Positions 13,319-23,427 of a stretch of 64,000 nucleotides of DNA are shown here, in pieces. How positions within the stretch are numbered: the first letter of the stretch is position 1; every line of letters starts with the position of its first letter. Below the pieces are notes generated by a model. The model did not search any database and was not told where the DNA came from. It saw only the letters and a list, made by a program, of their open reading frames with translations. A program made the translations under genes and the position numbers. This DNA is from Plesiomonas shigelloides (GTDB lineage Bacteria; Pseudomonadota; Gammaproteobacteria; Enterobacterales; CAMTGL01): contig NZ_LT575468.1 of assembly GCF_900087055.1 (NCBI RefSeq), positions 1,984,001-2,048,000 of the forward strand, written 5' to 3'.

Positions 13319-14766
13319 TGATAGAAACGGCTCCAGTTGATAACGCTGCCATTACTAACTTTGAACCCACCGAGCCCGGTTTTTACCCGAATATTTCCGC
13401 TACGGCTTATCACCGCGGCTCAGGTCTTTCTAAAAGTGCGCTAGATTGGGCGCTGATTTCCGGCCTGCATTATCACTACTACCAAGTAGAAGGTAACGAC
13501 CAGAAAACCACAGCAGCACTGCGTGAAGGCCGAATCCTGCACAAAATCGTACTAGAGTTTGATGACTTTAATAACGAGTTTGCTGTTGAGCCGGCGTGGC
13601 CAGAAGAGGTCATCAACAGCACCGACCAGATGAAAGCCATCATTCAGGAATACAATGATTCACTGGAGGCCAAGCCCTCCATCGAAGAGTTGGTAGTCGC
13701 AATCGAAGCTCATAACGCACGACTAACCAAACCCATAGATGCGGGGAAAACGGTCTCCGCTCACGAAGTGGCCTACGATGCCCTACCAGCTGCGTACCAA
13801 ACGTTAGGACCAGATGACAAACGTACCGCAACAGCGCTCAAAGCCTGCATCAAACGCTATAACGATACGCTACCCAAGCCACTGAAAACTTCAGGCGGTT
13901 ACCAAGCGGTTCTCGATAGCTACGCCATGTTGGGAGCAAAAGAAGCCGAGCGCGTTGCCCATATCAATGCCCTACCTCAACCATTGCCGGTGAGCGGTAC
14001 CAAAGCAGAAATGGCTGAGCGCATTCGCAGCCTCAAGCCGGATGCTATTTTTTTGGATGACTTAAAAGAAGCCTTCCTAAAAGAAGCCGGAGAGCGAGAA
14101 ATCGTTACTGCCGCAGAGTATCAGCATGCGCTACGTTATCGCGAAGCCATCTTCGCCCATCCAGAAGCGGCAGTAGTGCTGGAGCTCGAAGGTGAAGCGG
14201 AAACCAGTCTCTATTGGAATCATCCACAAACCGGTGAGCTGTTGAAATGTCGTCCGGACTGGATGAGCCGCAAAGAGCACCTACTGGCCGATCTAAAGTT
14301 TGTCCGTAATGCCAGCCCGTCAGGATTTGCCCGTGATGGCAGCACGCACAACTACCATATCCAAGACGCCCATTATAGTGACGGGTACGAAACCTTAACC
14401 GGCCACGTTCCGAGCTTCGTATTTATCGCCGTTGAGAAGGATGGCCCACTAGGAAAAGATGTCTTCAAACCCATTCTGGTGGGCGTCTATTACTACAGTA
14501 TCGCTGACCGTGAACGTGGGTTAGAGCTGCGCGATATGGCTGTTCGCAACGTTGTCCGCTGGCGTCAAGCCGATTACTACCCAGGACATGATGGAGTCGC
14601 CGAAATCAGTGTGCCGGCTTTTCAAGTCGCCGCAGAGGAGCGCAAGCTACTCAATGATGAAGGGATAACCCCTCCGGCAAATGATGAAACTCACGCCATT
14701 GAGCTTCTCGAAGGCGAGCCACTATCGTTATCAGAAAACCTGTTTGACTCACTGGAGGTCGCATGA
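13303..14766 (+). CDS. recE: RecE-like exonuclease VIII
   Basis: This 487-aa 5'-3' double-strand exonuclease resembles the C-terminal nuclease of Rac-prophage RecE. It would make 3' single strands for the annealing protein encoded next. The PD-(D/E)xK core is visible: GRILHKIVLEFDDF near residue 79, CRPDWM near 325, ADLKFV near 336 and HIQDAHYSDGY near 356. Between the first two motifs lies a large insertion (about residues 110-270) of unclear role. The gene overlaps recT by four bases. Confidence 0.85.
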   Translation: MFNEVMIETAPVDNAAITNFEPTEPGFYPNISATAYHRGSGLSKSALDWALISGLHYHYYQVEGNDQKTTAALREGRILHKIVLEFDDFNNEFAVEPAWPEEVINSTDQMKAIIQEYNDSLEAKPSIEELVVAIEAHNARLTKPIDAGKTVSAHEVAYDALPAAYQTLGPDDKRTATALKACIKRYNDTLPKPLKTSGGYQAVLDSYAMLGAKEAERVAHINALPQPLPVSGTKAEMAERIRSLKPDAIFLDDLKEAFLKEAGEREIVTAAEYQHALRYREAIFAHPEAAVVLELEGEAETSLYWNHPQTGELLKCRPDWMSRKEHLLADLKFVRNASPSGFARDGSTHNYHIQDAHYSDGYETLTGHVPSFVFIAVEKDGPLGKDVFKPILVGVYYYSIADRERGLELRDMAVRNVVRWRQADYYPGHDGVAEISVPAFQVAAEERKLLNDEGITPPANDETHAIELLEGEPLSLSENLFDSLEVA

Positions 14767-15833
14767 TGAATCAACAAGTCGCCACTCCAATCAATAACCA
14801 CTCTGTTATTGCCAATGATCGCGGCCAAGCCAATATGCTCAATCTGATGATGAATGCAGACTTCATGATGAGCGTTGATCGAATGGCCGACATAATGGCC
14901 AGTGGAAAAGCCACCGTGCCCAATCATCTGCGCGGCAACAAAGCTGATTGCTATGCTGTATGCCTGCAAGCGCTACAGTGGGGTATGAATCCCTTCCCCG
15001 TAGCCCAAAAAACTCATCTGGTTAACGGCACGCTAGGCTATGAAGCCCAATTGGTGAACGCTGTCGTCGTGAACTCCGGTGTGATTAAGGGGCGCTTTGA
15101 CTACGAGTTTTTCGGGCCATGGGAGCGCGTAATCGGTAAGTTCAACGTCAACAAAAAACAAAAAAATGGCGAGAATGTCGAGTACCGCACCCCAAATTGG
15201 ACATTTGATGATGAGAAAGGCTGCGGTGTTCGTGTTTCGGCAGCCTTAAGCAATGGTGAAGTACGAACCATTGAGCTATTACTACAACAAGCACGTACGC
15301 GTAATTCCACATTGTGGGCGGATGACCCCAAGCAACAACTCGCCTATCTGGGGGTTAAGCGCTGGGCGCGATTGTACGCACCGGATGTCATCATGGGGGT
15401 TTACTCCGTTGACGAGCTGCAAGAGGAAATCGACATCACGCCGATTAGTGGTGACGATACTCCGCCCTCAAGACAATCAGTGACAGAACGTTTAGCTGCA
15501 CAGGCTGCGCGTAAACGAGCTGCACAGCAAGCTGCGCGCAAAGGTAACGTCATTGAAGGTGAAGCTCGTTCCGTAGCAGAGAAAGAAGCAACTATAGATA
15601 CCACACCGGCACAGCACGACTCACCAAAAGAGCTATCAGAGCAAGACATTCAAGATATGCTAGCCGATATACTGTTCCGTATGGACGAGTCGCAGTCAAA
15701 CGATGAGCTAAAACCATTAGCTCAAGAAATCTCCGCCATTGGCCAATTTATGTCCAAAGAACAACAAGAGCACGCCAGAGCAGTTTATCTCCGCAACATG
15801 GATCGCTTAGGATTACGTAATAAGTGTGCATAG
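14763..15833 (+). CDS. recT: RecT-like single-strand annealing protein
   Basis: This 356-aa protein of the RecT family pairs complementary single strands. The conserved core runs from about residue 45 to 235: PNHLRGNKADCYAVCLQALQ, QWGMNPFPVAQKTHLVNG, KQQLAYLGVKRWARLYAP. The C-terminal 110 residues are Ala/Lys/Gln-rich and variable. It is longer than Rac RecT (269 aa) because of this tail. ATGATG start overlaps the recE stop. Confidence 0.9.
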   Translation: MMNQQVATPINNHSVIANDRGQANMLNLMMNADFMMSVDRMADIMASGKATVPNHLRGNKADCYAVCLQALQWGMNPFPVAQKTHLVNGTLGYEAQLVNAVVVNSGVIKGRFDYEFFGPWERVIGKFNVNKKQKNGENVEYRTPNWTFDDEKGCGVRVSAALSNGEVRTIELLLQQARTRNSTLWADDPKQQLAYLGVKRWARLYAPDVIMGVYSVDELQEEIDITPISGDDTPPSRQSVTERLAAQAARKRAAQQAARKGNVIEGEARSVAEKEATIDTTPAQHDSPKELSEQDIQDMLADILFRMDESQSNDELKPLAQEISAIGQFMSKEQQEHARAVYLRNMDRLGLRNKCA

Positions 15834-15850
15834 CAACAAGGAGAAATAAC

Positions 15851-16039
15851 ATGCAAGCTCTGAAAATTGCCTTCAAGCCAACTGACGGAGATTTAGCACT
15901 TGAGTTTTTGAGTAAATATATAGAGCAATCTCAATGTAAAACAAAAAGTGAAATTATCAATGCAATTAACAATATGATTGGCGCATCCATATTCACCCTT
16001 CACATATTGGAAAGCAAAGAGAACGAGATATTACATTAA
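15851..16039 (+). CDS. Small hypothetical phage protein
   Basis: This unrecognised 62-aa acidic helical protein starts MQALKIAFKPTDGDLALEFL. ATG 15851 follows AAGGAG; an earlier in-frame ATG overlaps recT and lacks a ribosome site. It is the last tightly spaced gene of the recET unit. Confidence 0.6.
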   Translation: MQALKIAFKPTDGDLALEFLSKYIEQSQCKTKSEIINAINNMIGASIFTLHILESKENEILH

Positions 16040-16066
16040 TTACCCTCTACCATTTGAATCATTATT

Positions 16067-16133
16067 AAGCGCCTTAATATCGGACTAGCCCTTTTAACTA
16101 TTAATGATATGTAACCCGACTGACAAGGCGCTT
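16067..16133. other. Structured intergenic segment (9-bp inverted repeat)
   Basis: AAGCGCCTT (16067-16075) and AAGGCGCTT (16125-16133) form a perfect inverted repeat with 49 bases between. Inner sequence can also pair in part (CGG.../CCCG). No gene covers it. It could be a small RNA or an RNA-stability element. Confidence 0.35.
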
Positions 16134-16217
16134 TGATGCTGATTTTGCGTTAATGTCCGGAGAATTATCAGCGCTAATTGATGACCTAAATAATGCACTG
16201 GGAGGTAACACTGAATC

Positions 16218-16385
16218 ATGACGCAAACAGTACATTACATTCCAAAAGGCAGTATGTGTGCGGTGTGCAAATACAAAAATAGGGACTGCTCACACCTCAA
16301 CTTTGAACTCATGAAGCTTATTACCGATTGCGGCTGGAACAAAATTGTTAAGTGCACGGAGTTTGAGCGATGCAAAAAGAAGTGA
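16218..16385 (+). CDS. Small Cys-rich protein, possible zinc binding
   Basis: A 55-aa protein with CAVCKYKNRDCSHLNF near residue 14, then C38, C46 and C52. The CxxC and later Cys/His spacing suggests metal binding. GGAGGT lies 11 bases upstream of the ATG. Similar Cys-rich small proteins are common in phage early regions. Function unknown. Confidence 0.6.
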   Translation: MTQTVHYIPKGSMCAVCKYKNRDCSHLNFELMKLITDCGWNKIVKCTEFERCKKK

Positions 16386-16525
16386 CAACGCACGAAAGTG
16401 GATATGAGAACAGCAACGATAATCTAGCAATAACAGTGGCTGTAATGCTTATTGTGCTTGGAGTTCTATTTGTCTGGTTTGGAATTGATGGTGTGGTTAA
16501 GGCTGTGGAGCAGTTAAATGGATAA
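16370..16525 (+). CDS. Small single-TM protein
   Basis: A 51-aa protein with one membrane segment (AITVAVMLIVLGVLFVWFGI, residues about 20-39) and a polar N-terminus. It overlaps the previous gene by 16 bases and the next by 8, which supports a real, coupled gene. Confidence 0.55.
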   Translation: MQKEVTTHESGYENSNDNLAITVAVMLIVLGVLFVWFGIDGVVKAVEQLNG

Positions 16526-16958
16526 ACAATACGCACCCCGTGATATGGAGTATCTTGACTCAATCGGTGGTTACTACTCAAAACATGTAACCGCCATGGG
16601 AACCGAGGGGCTAACCTCAAAGTCGGATATTGCCGCCGAACTAGCACATAGAGATGCCGAAATCGACTTCCTACAAAAACGAATTAAAGAGCTCGATCTG
16701 TATTTTGGCCAGCTATTGGTGACGACACAAGCCGCAGTGATTGAGTGTGAGCACGGTAAAGGCGCAAATGTTGCTATGGAGTGGATATTCAACTTTCTAG
16801 CTCCACGCGGAGAGCTGCCAAACAGCGAAGAAAAAGATGCAGGAGCATTTCATAAACCAAGGGCTGAAGACATTTGGCAGCAACTAGAGGATTGCTACTG
16901 CTTCTTCCTCGCAAGACGTGATGCCAAAAAATCACAAGAGTTTAGCCCTCAACACTAA
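16518..16958 (+). CDS. Hypothetical phage protein with coiled-coil segment
   Basis: An unrecognised 146-aa protein. Residues about 40-60 form an amphipathic helix (AHRDAEIDFLQKRIKELDLY). A second part (AMEWIFNFLAPRGELPNSEE) resembles Ea22-like early phage proteins only loosely. It is the last gene before a strong terminator and the xis/int pair. Confidence 0.6.
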   Translation: MDKQYAPRDMEYLDSIGGYYSKHVTAMGTEGLTSKSDIAAELAHRDAEIDFLQKRIKELDLYFGQLLVTTQAAVIECEHGKGANVAMEWIFNFLAPRGELPNSEEKDAGAFHKPRAEDIWQQLEDCYCFFLARRDAKKSQEFSPQH

Positions 16959-16984
16959 CCCCGCCACTGAGCGGGGTTTTTATT
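16957..16984 (+). terminator. Terminator before xis-int
   Basis: AACCCCGC-CACTGA-GCGGGGTT followed by a T-run. It ends the pL operon genes unless N antitermination carries transcription into xis and int. Confidence 0.8.
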
Positions 16985-17044
16985 TCCCATCCTGAAGTGG
17001 ACTGTCTATTTGCAGTCCGCTTTTTAGAGTTTGCTGGAGTTTGC

Positions 17045-17269
17045 ATGTATCTAACTATAGAAGAGTGGAATCGGCGGCAGCCTCTTGAATTGTCGCTAGA
17101 AACAGTGCGCAAACATGCTCGAGCGGGACACATCTACCCCGCCCCACAAAAATACGGTCGCCGCTGGATTTTTGATGAGAACGCCAAGTTGATGACCAGC
17201 GTAACAGCTACATCATTGATGGAGAGAATTAAGCGAGATGGCACAGAGAAGAAAAAAAGAAAATCGTGA
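17045..17269 (+). CDS. xis: Excisionase Xis
   Basis: This 74-aa protein is lambda Xis-like (72 aa): MYLTIEEWNRRQ, then LSLETVRKHARAGHIYPAP and YGRRWIFDENA. It is a winged-helix DNA-bending factor that directs integrase toward excision. ATG 17045 has a TGGAG site. It overlaps int by 32 bases, as in lambda. Confidence 0.9.
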   Translation: MYLTIEEWNRRQPLELSLETVRKHARAGHIYPAPQKYGRRWIFDENAKLMTSVTATSLMERIKRDGTEKKKRKS

Positions 17270-18266
17270 TTTACCGCCAAATCTCTACGTTCGTCGCGGT
17301 TACTATTCATACCGACATCCGCAAACTAAAAAAGAGTATGGGTTAGGCAGAAATCGTGCACTAGCCATCTCTCAGGCCATCGAAGCAAACCTATCTCTCG
17401 GCAATGTGACGCTGACCTTGCAGGAGCGTATTAATGCAGATGAAACACTCAGCATTCAGGAATGGTGTGAACAATATGAGCGCATTTTTATGATGCGCGG
17501 CTTACGACCTGCATCTATCACAAATAAGAAAAAATACCTACGAATCATCTATAGAGAACTTGGAAACCTAGCGCTCAATACAGTGAGTGTTCGGGATATT
17601 GCCGAGTTGGTATCAAGTTACGCAAATGCAGGGAAAATGCACACGGCACAAGGTTTACGCACTACGCTCATCGATTTTTTTAAAGAAGCCATTGCCTCTG
17701 GACATATAACGAGTAACCCCGCAGAGATAGTACGAGCACCTAAAGTCGTTGTGCAGCGCTCACGCTTATCACTATTGGATTTTCAGACCATTTTACAGGT
17801 TTCCGAAACAAACGCTCCAGAATGGTTTTGTCGCCTTCTGCGAGTCGCACTAATTACTGGCCAACGGCAAGCTGATTTATGCGCAATGCACATAGACGAT
17901 ATTTACGATGAGCGATTACATGTTAAACAACAAAAAACTGGAACAAAAATAGCTATACCACTATCACTAAAAATTGCGAATCACATACTCGTAGATAATC
18001 TGACTCCCACTGATGATTCTGGAAAAATTTTTACAGCGCAAGCTACGGAGCCGCGCATCAGATTCATTTTTGCAAAAATGCGGGAAAAAAGCGGTTTGCA
18101 ATGGGATAGCGGCACACCACCATCCTTTCATGAAATCCGAAGCCTATCTGCACGACTCTACACAGATCAGCATGGTGCTGTATTCGCTCAAAAACTGCTC
18201 GGTCACAAATCTAGCGCAATGACGGATCGGTATAGAGATGAGCGTGGAGGATGGATCGAATTATGA
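17238..18266 (+). CDS. int: Lambda-type tyrosine integrase
   Basis: This 342-aa recombinase resembles lambda Int (356 aa). It has the N-terminal arm-binding domain (DLPPNLYVRRGYYSYR), a core-binding domain, and a catalytic domain with the full set Arg210 (TGQRQADL), Lys233, His298 and Arg301 (FHEIRSLSARL), His323 (LLGHKS) and Tyr332 (RYRDERG). It inserts and excises the prophage. It is the last phage gene before chromosomal DNA. Confidence 0.95.
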   Translation: MAQRRKKENRDLPPNLYVRRGYYSYRHPQTKKEYGLGRNRALAISQAIEANLSLGNVTLTLQERINADETLSIQEWCEQYERIFMMRGLRPASITNKKKYLRIIYRELGNLALNTVSVRDIAELVSSYANAGKMHTAQGLRTTLIDFFKEAIASGHITSNPAEIVRAPKVVVQRSRLSLLDFQTILQVSETNAPEWFCRLLRVALITGQRQADLCAMHIDDIYDERLHVKQQKTGTKIAIPLSLKIANHILVDNLTPTDDSGKIFTAQATEPRIRFIFAKMREKSGLQWDSGTPPSFHEIRSLSARLYTDQHGAVFAQKLLGHKSSAMTDRYRDERGGWIEL

Positions 18267-18384
18267 TTTAATAGTGGATAATAGTGATAACAATGCCGCA
18301 TTTCATTGATTTTAAAGGAAAATAAAACAACATCAGTCTCACATACTGACCGCAATCAACCGGTCATAGAACCCTAAAATAAGA
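18267..18384. other. Probable prophage attachment region (phage-chromosome junction)
   Basis: The stretch between int and the host qmcA-nfeD terminator must contain the attachment site at this prophage end. It is AT-rich with short A/T runs of the kind bound by Int and IHF. The core cannot be found without the other prophage end, which is outside the window. No tRNA gene is seen here. Confidence 0.5.
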
Positions 18385-18405
18385 GCCCCGACATCAGGTC
18401 GGGGC
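18379..18405 (-). terminator. Terminator of the qmcA-nfeD operon
   Basis: GCCCCGAC / GTCGGGGC with a five-base loop, followed on the minus strand by CTCTTATTTTA. It lies 105 bases after the nfeD-like stop and is the first clearly chromosomal element next to the prophage. Confidence 0.65.
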
Positions 18406-18509
18406 CAAACACGCATGCTATATACGCCATAACACGGGGCTTACGCCAGTGAAACTCACTAAGGCACAACAAACGCCCCGCAGCATAGCGCAATATATTC
18501 ACTATTCAT

Positions 18510-18968
18510 TTATCCAATATCTATCGGGCGCACGAGCAAAGTAATGCCTTGCACGTCCACCACTTCAACGGCAGTTCCTGCTGGCAAATCCTGCTCAACT
18601 TGTATCCGCCACGTGGTGTCGCCCAGATTCAAACGCCCCACGCCGTTTTCTGTCGCTTCGCTGAGGGTTGCTTGTCGGCCAATCAAGGTATTACGCCGTT
18701 GATTGAGCGAGGTGTGATCCTGATCTTGTCTATCTCGGGTGTGTTGCCAACGCCACCACAACAGCGAAGCCAGCAGCGCCAAGATGGCGAATAAGATCCA
18801 CTGCCCGACAAATCCCAGCGGCCATAGCCAGAGTATTGCCGATACCAATAGCGCCGCGACACCAATCCATAGTAGATAACCGGCCGTGCCTAACAGCTCG
18901 CAAGCCAGTAGCAGTAGGCCGAATACCAGCCAGTGCCACTCTGCCCAACCGGAAAATAGCGGCATCAT
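18510..18968 (-). CDS. ybbJ: NfeD-like membrane protein (YbbJ family)
   Basis: This 152-aa protein has four closely spaced membrane segments in residues about 10-75. A short OB-fold domain follows ([39 protein letters not shown]). Such short NfeD proteins pair with an SPFH/stomatin protein, encoded here directly upstream with a 4-base overlap (ATGA). They are thought to act together in membrane quality control. The first of two adjacent ATGs was chosen. Confidence 0.9.
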   Translation of the reverse strand: MMPLFSGWAEWHWLVFGLLLLACELLGTAGYLLWIGVAALLVSAILWLWPLGFVGQWILFAILALLASLLWWRWQHTRDRQDQDHTSLNQRRNTLIGRQATLSEATENGVGRLNLGDTTWRIQVEQDLPAGTAVEVVDVQGITLLVRPIDIG

Positions 18969-19909
18969 GCCTGCTTCCCTTGGTCTGAATTTGGATTGTT
19001 CGTTTTGAGCAGCTCCGCAATGCCACCGACAGCGCCAATCAGGCTGCTGGCTTCCAATGGCATCAAGATCACTTTACCGTTTTGTGACTGCCCAATAGCT
19101 TGCAATGCTTCGGTGTATTTTTGCGCCACGAAGTAGTTAATGGCCTGCACATTACCGTCAGCGATAGCATCCGAAACCATTTTGGTCGCCCGCGCTTCCG
19201 CTTCTGCCGCCCGCTCTCGGGCTTCAGCTTGCAAGAATGCCGCTTGCCGCTCACCTTCAGCTTTGAGGATCTGCGATTGCTTTTCCCCTTCCGCGCGTAA
19301 AATCTCGGCCTGACGCACACCTTCCGCTTCCAGAATATCGGCACGCTTGTTCCGCTCGGCTTTCATCTGCGCATTCATTGAGGCAATCAGCTCTTGCGGC
19401 GGACGCACATCACGAATTTCGATACGGGTGATCTTCACGCCCCAGCTGTTAGTTGCTTCATCAATAATGCGCAGCAAACGGCTATTGATGGTATCGCGCT
19501 GCGACAACATCTCATCCAGCTCTAACGAGCCCAGCACGGTGCGGATGTTGGTCATGGTCAGGTTGCGTATCGCATCTTCCAGATCATTGACTTCATACGC
19601 GGCTTTGGCTGGATCGAATACTTGCACAAAACACACCGCATCAATGGTCACACTGGCGTTATCTTTGGAGATCACTTCCTGCGAAGGGATATCCAGAACC
19701 CGCTCCATCATGTTAATTTTTCTGCCCACACGATCGACAAATGGCACCACGAAGTTCAATCCGGGTGCTAACGTGTGGGTGTAACGCCCAAAGCGTTCGA
19801 TGGTCCATTGATAGCCTTGCGGCACAATTTTGAACGCCGTGATAATCAACACTATCGCGACAACAACAATCATCAGAACTGGAGAAAACACACTGATATC
19901 CATATACAT
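18965..19909 (-). CDS. qmcA: SPFH/stomatin-family protein QmcA
   Basis: This 314-aa protein has an N-terminal membrane anchor (residues about 8-27), an SPFH domain ([20 protein letters not shown]; residues 30-195) and a long Ala/Glu/Arg-rich coiled-coil tail with repeats of the type [20 protein letters not shown]. It forms membrane-associated oligomers linked to FtsH proteolysis in E. coli. ATG 19909 follows GAGGA. Confidence 0.95.
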   Translation of the reverse strand: MYMDISVFSPVLMIVVVAIVLIITAFKIVPQGYQWTIERFGRYTHTLAPGLNFVVPFVDRVGRKINMMERVLDIPSQEVISKDNASVTIDAVCFVQVFDPAKAAYEVNDLEDAIRNLTMTNIRTVLGSLELDEMLSQRDTINSRLLRIIDEATNSWGVKITRIEIRDVRPPQELIASMNAQMKAERNKRADILEAEGVRQAEILRAEGEKQSQILKAEGERQAAFLQAEARERAAEAEARATKMVSDAIADGNVQAINYFVAQKYTEALQAIGQSQNGKVILMPLEASSLIGAVGGIAELLKTNNPNSDQGKQA

Positions 19910-19991
19910 TGGCCATCCTCTGTGGTGTTCTTTCCCTGTGGCGGGAAATCATAAAACATACGGGCGCTGATGCGCCCGCGAGTTGAGTCGA

Positions 19992-21236
19992 TTACTGTCC
20001 GCTAAGAACCCGAGCCGGATCGATGCGGGTCGCTCGCCATGCCGGATAGATACTGGCGAGCAAACTCAAGCCTACGGCGGTGAGCACCACCAGTATCACA
20101 TCTTGTGCTTGCAATTCGCTGGGAAGAAAATCAACAAAATAGATATCGCCGGAAAGAAACTTATGTCCGATCAGCGTTTCGAGACCCCGAATAATCTGGG
20201 TCAAATTTAATGATAGCAAGATACCGGCGATCGTACCGAATACGCAGCCGACCATACCGGCCATCATGCCGTACCAGATAAAGATATTTCGCACCAGACG
20301 GTTATTCGCGCCCATGGTGCGCAAGACAGCAATGTCGCCTTGCTTATCTTTCACGGCCATTACCAGTGTGGAGACAATATTAAAGCTAGCCACACCGATA
20401 ACCAGCACCATCGCCAGATACATGATCACGCGCACCATCTGGATATCGCGGTACATGTAGCCGTAAGTGCCCATCCAGCTGCGCACATAGCCATACACAC
20501 CGGTCAAACGACCCGCATCACGGACAATTTTCGAGGCTTCGAAAACTTTATCCACTTTCATGGCCACGCCGCTGACGTTATTGCCCAAATCTAAATATTG
20601 CTGCGCATCGGCCAATGGCACCATGGCAAAGCTGTGATCCAGCTGACCATGCAATTGCAACAGCCCACTGACTTGTAAGCGAATGCGCTTGGGTTGACGC
20701 AGTTTCATTTCCGGATCAGGGTTTGGGATCATCAAAGTCAGCCAATCGCCAACCTTCAGCCCCAACGAATCCGCAACGCCCTTGCCTAAGATCAGCTGAT
20801 TTTCACCGGCACGGAAATTTTTCCACGCATCGCCCAGCACAAACTGCGGCAAGGCACTGATTTTGGCTTCTGCCTGCGGGTCTACCCCTTTCACCTGAAT
20901 CGCTTTCAGTTTAGTGCCTTGATCGGCCAGCGCGGTGAAAGACACATACGGCGCGGTAGCCACAATGCCTGGGTGGCGCTGTAAACGGGTTTGTACCAGC
21001 TTCCAATCAGATAAACTGCCTTCAACTGGGGTAATTTCACCGTGCGGTACTACTGCCAAAATACGGTTATTCAACTCACGCTGAAAGCCGTTCATGGCAC
21101 TTAAGCCCACAATCAGTACCGCTACCCCCAATGCGATCCCTAAAGTAGAGATCACCGAGATAAACGACACCATGCCGCTGCGACGGGTCGCGCGGCTGTA
21201 ACGTAAAGCCAGAAAAAGTGATAACGGGCGGAACAT
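19992..21236 (-). CDS. lolE: Lipoprotein-releasing system membrane subunit LolE
   Basis: This 414-aa subunit has the same length as E. coli LolE. One membrane segment lies near residues 24-48, a periplasmic domain follows, and three segments lie in the last 150 residues. The complex releases outer-membrane lipoproteins from the inner membrane to Lol[21 protein letters not shown] is the family's N-terminal signature. ATG 21236 overlaps the lolD stop (ATGA); a TTG one codon upstream is less likely. Confidence 0.95.
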   Translation of the reverse strand: MFRPLSLFLALRYSRATRRSGMVSFISVISTLGIALGVAVLIVGLSAMNGFQRELNNRILAVVPHGEITPVEGSLSDWKLVQTRLQRHPGIVATAPYVSFTALADQGTKLKAIQVKGVDPQAEAKISALPQFVLGDAWKNFRAGENQLILGKGVADSLGLKVGDWLTLMIPNPDPEMKLRQPKRIRLQVSGLLQLHGQLDHSFAMVPLADAQQYLDLGNNVSGVAMKVDKVFEASKIVRDAGRLTGVYGYVRSWMGTYGYMYRDIQMVRVIMYLAMVLVIGVASFNIVSTLVMAVKDKQGDIAVLRTMGANNRLVRNIFIWYGMMAGMVGCVFGTIAGILLSLNLTQIIRGLETLIGHKFLSGDIYFVDFLPSELQAQDVILVVLTAVGLSLLASIYPAWRATRIDPARVLSGQ

Positions 21237-21940
21237 CAACGTCCTCCCGCACTTAAGGAGAGTTCACGGGTCAACAGACCATCACGCATTTCCAACTGAC
21301 GACTCAAACGCGCCGCCAAGTTCAGATCGTGCGTCACTACCAAAAATGCCGTGCCGTGGCGGGCATTCAACTCGCCAAGCAGCTCAAAAATACCATCGGC
21401 GGTACGTTGGTCCAGATTACCGGTAGGCTCATCGGCCAGCACTAACGAAGGCTGATTGACCAGCGCGCGGGCGATGGCGATACGCTGGCGCTCACCACCA
21501 GACACTTCCGACGGGCGATGATGAATCCGGCGCGCCAAGCCGACTGCAGTCAGCATCTCTTGCGCACGTTGTGACGCAACGGACGGTTTTTCCCCTGCAA
21601 TCAGCAGTGGCATCGCCACGTTTTCCAACGCGGTAAAATCAGCCAGCAGATGATGGAACTGATACACGAAGCCGATGTGCTCGTTACGCAGCTTTGCTTG
21701 CGCGCTGTTGCTCATGGCATACACATCTTGCCCTTGGAACAGCACACGGCCATCACTGGGTTTATCCAGACCGCCTAGCAAATGCAGCAGCGTACTTTTA
21801 CCGGAGCCGGAGCTTCCGACAACCGCCACCAGCTCACCCTGCTCCAGCCCAAATGAGACACCGCGTAAAACCTCGGTTTCCATGTTGCCTTCGCGGTAAG
21901 TTTTGACCAGATTCTCACAGACTAATAAGGGCTTATTCAT
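21236..21940 (-). CDS. lolD: Lipoprotein-releasing ABC transporter ATPase LolD
   Basis: This 234-aa ABC ATPase has Walker [10 protein letters not shown] (near residue 43), signature VSGGERQR, Walker [13 protein letters not shown] and the switch His in VTHD. It powers LolCE. It overlaps lolC by 8 bases and lolE by 1, giving a tightly coupled lolCDE operon as in E. coli. Confidence 0.97.
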   Translation of the reverse strand: MNKPLLVCENLVKTYREGNMETEVLRGVSFGLEQGELVAVVGSSGSGKSTLLHLLGGLDKPSDGRVLFQGQDVYAMSNSAQAKLRNEHIGFVYQFHHLLADFTALENVAMPLLIAGEKPSVASQRAQEMLTAVGLARRIHHRPSEVSGGERQRIAIARALVNQPSLVLADEPTGNLDQRTADGIFELLGELNARHGTAFLVVTHDLNLAARLSRQLEMRDGLLTRELSLSAGGR

Positions 21941-23138
21941 AACGTAATGCCTCGGCAGGTTTGACAGCTGATGCGCGCCAAGCAGGATATAAAGTAGACA
22001 GCAGTGCCACTAGCACCGCAAAAACAACAATCGCAGAAACTTGCCATACCGACACATCAACCGGCAAACGCGCGCCCTGCAACAGGTTCACGCCCAACAG
22101 GGACAATATCGGGTTGAGATACACGGCAATCAGGCTTCCTAAAATGCCGCCACACACAGCGCCAACCACACCGGCCGACGCTCCTTGCGTGATAAAAATC
22201 ATCATGATCTGACGTGGTGTGAGGCCCAAAGTTTGCAAAATCGCCACTTCACCTTGTTTTTCCATCACCATCAGACTCAAAGAGGTAATGATGTTAAACG
22301 CCGCGACAGTGATGATCAGGCTCAGTAGCAAGCCCATCATGTTTTTTTCCATGCGCACCGCTTGGAACAGCTCGCCTTTACGGGCACGCCAATCCTGCCA
22401 CACCAGCCCTTTCGGTAATGGGGCATCGGCGGCGGTGGCCACATCAAACGGATCTTGCATAAATAAGCGCCAGCCGCTGATATGCCCAGCCGGTAAGCGC
22501 AGTAAACGCGCCGCGTCTTGAATGTTGACCAGCACTTGGGATGAATCCACATCACTGCCCGCCGCAAACACACCGGATACCGTGAACAGACGCTGGCTTG
22601 GGATGCGGCCCATTGGGGTGAATTGTGACGCATCGGTAACCATCAAGCGCACTTTGTCACCCGGCAACACGCCGAGTTGACCGGCCAAGGTATCACCGAG
22701 GATCACGTGGTATTCGCCTGCTTTGAGCGAATCCAAGGAAGAGTCCACCAGATAAGGCGCTAACGGATCGCCATCTTTCGGATCAATGCCCAGCATGACA
22801 CCAGCACCGATACTTTGGGCGCTTTGGATGATCACATCCCCCATCACCATCGGCGTGTGTCGCACGACATCGGGGATTTGACTTAAGCTGGAGAATGGCA
22901 CCGCCTGCGGATCAATCGAACCGCTTTCAGATGTCACCAACGCTTGTGGCATCAAGCTCAGGGTGTTGTTTTTCAGTTCCTGTTCAAAGCCGTTCATCAC
23001 GGAAAGAACAATAATCAGAGCCAATACCCCAAGGGTGATCCCGATGGTGGATAAACGGCTGACAAAGCGTCCGAACCGGTCGCCGGTACGTCCGCGCAGA
23101 TAACGCACCCCGATAAAAACAGAAGCCGGATTAAACAT
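21933..23138 (-). CDS. lolC: Lipoprotein-releasing system membrane subunit LolC
   Basis: This 401-aa protein is the partner of LolE with the same topology: N-terminal segment in [20 protein letters not shown], a periplasmic domain that contacts LolA, and three C-terminal segments ending in [19 protein letters not shown]. First gene of lolCDE. The ATG at 23138 is followed upstream by about 290 bases of non-coding DNA shared with the divergent PilZ gene. Confidence 0.95.
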   Translation of the reverse strand: MFNPASVFIGVRYLRGRTGDRFGRFVSRLSTIGITLGVLALIIVLSVMNGFEQELKNNTLSLMPQALVTSESGSIDPQAVPFSSLSQIPDVVRHTPMVMGDVIIQSAQSIGAGVMLGIDPKDGDPLAPYLVDSSLDSLKAGEYHVILGDTLAGQLGVLPGDKVRLMVTDASQFTPMGRIPSQRLFTVSGVFAAGSDVDSSQVLVNIQDAARLLRLPAGHISGWRLFMQDPFDVATAADAPLPKGLVWQDWRARKGELFQAVRMEKNMMGLLLSLIITVAAFNIITSLSLMVMEKQGEVAILQTLGLTPRQIMMIFITQGASAGVVGAVCGGILGSLIAVYLNPILSLLGVNLLQGARLPVDVSVWQVSAIVVFAVLVALLSTLYPAWRASAVKPAEALRYE

Positions 23139-23427
23139 AGGAATATGCTTGACCGTAAAAAATGAAAATTATATCAACCCGATGAAACAGAAAAGAATTT
23201 CCTTTTCGCATCCTGCGGATTAAACACGTAACCTGATAGAGTGATATTATTCACTATTTAAAGCAAAACTTACACAACTATACTTCCACAACGCGTTTTC
23301 ATCGGACACAAAGCAAACAATATGGCACTTTTTGCCAAGCTTCGACTGTGTACCAGTCGCTCTGTCTTTCATCTGTCAGCATCTTCCCTGATAATGGAAG
23401 CAATACCGCATGAACCGGAGTATCGCT

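Noticed and set aside
16153-16220. Short 22-codon frame before the Cys-rich gene
   Set aside because: Too short and without its own ribosome site; frame upstream is closed by a stop.
18267-18510. tRNA gene as integration target
   Set aside because: No cloverleaf or T-loop sequence could be found between int and nfeD on either strand.
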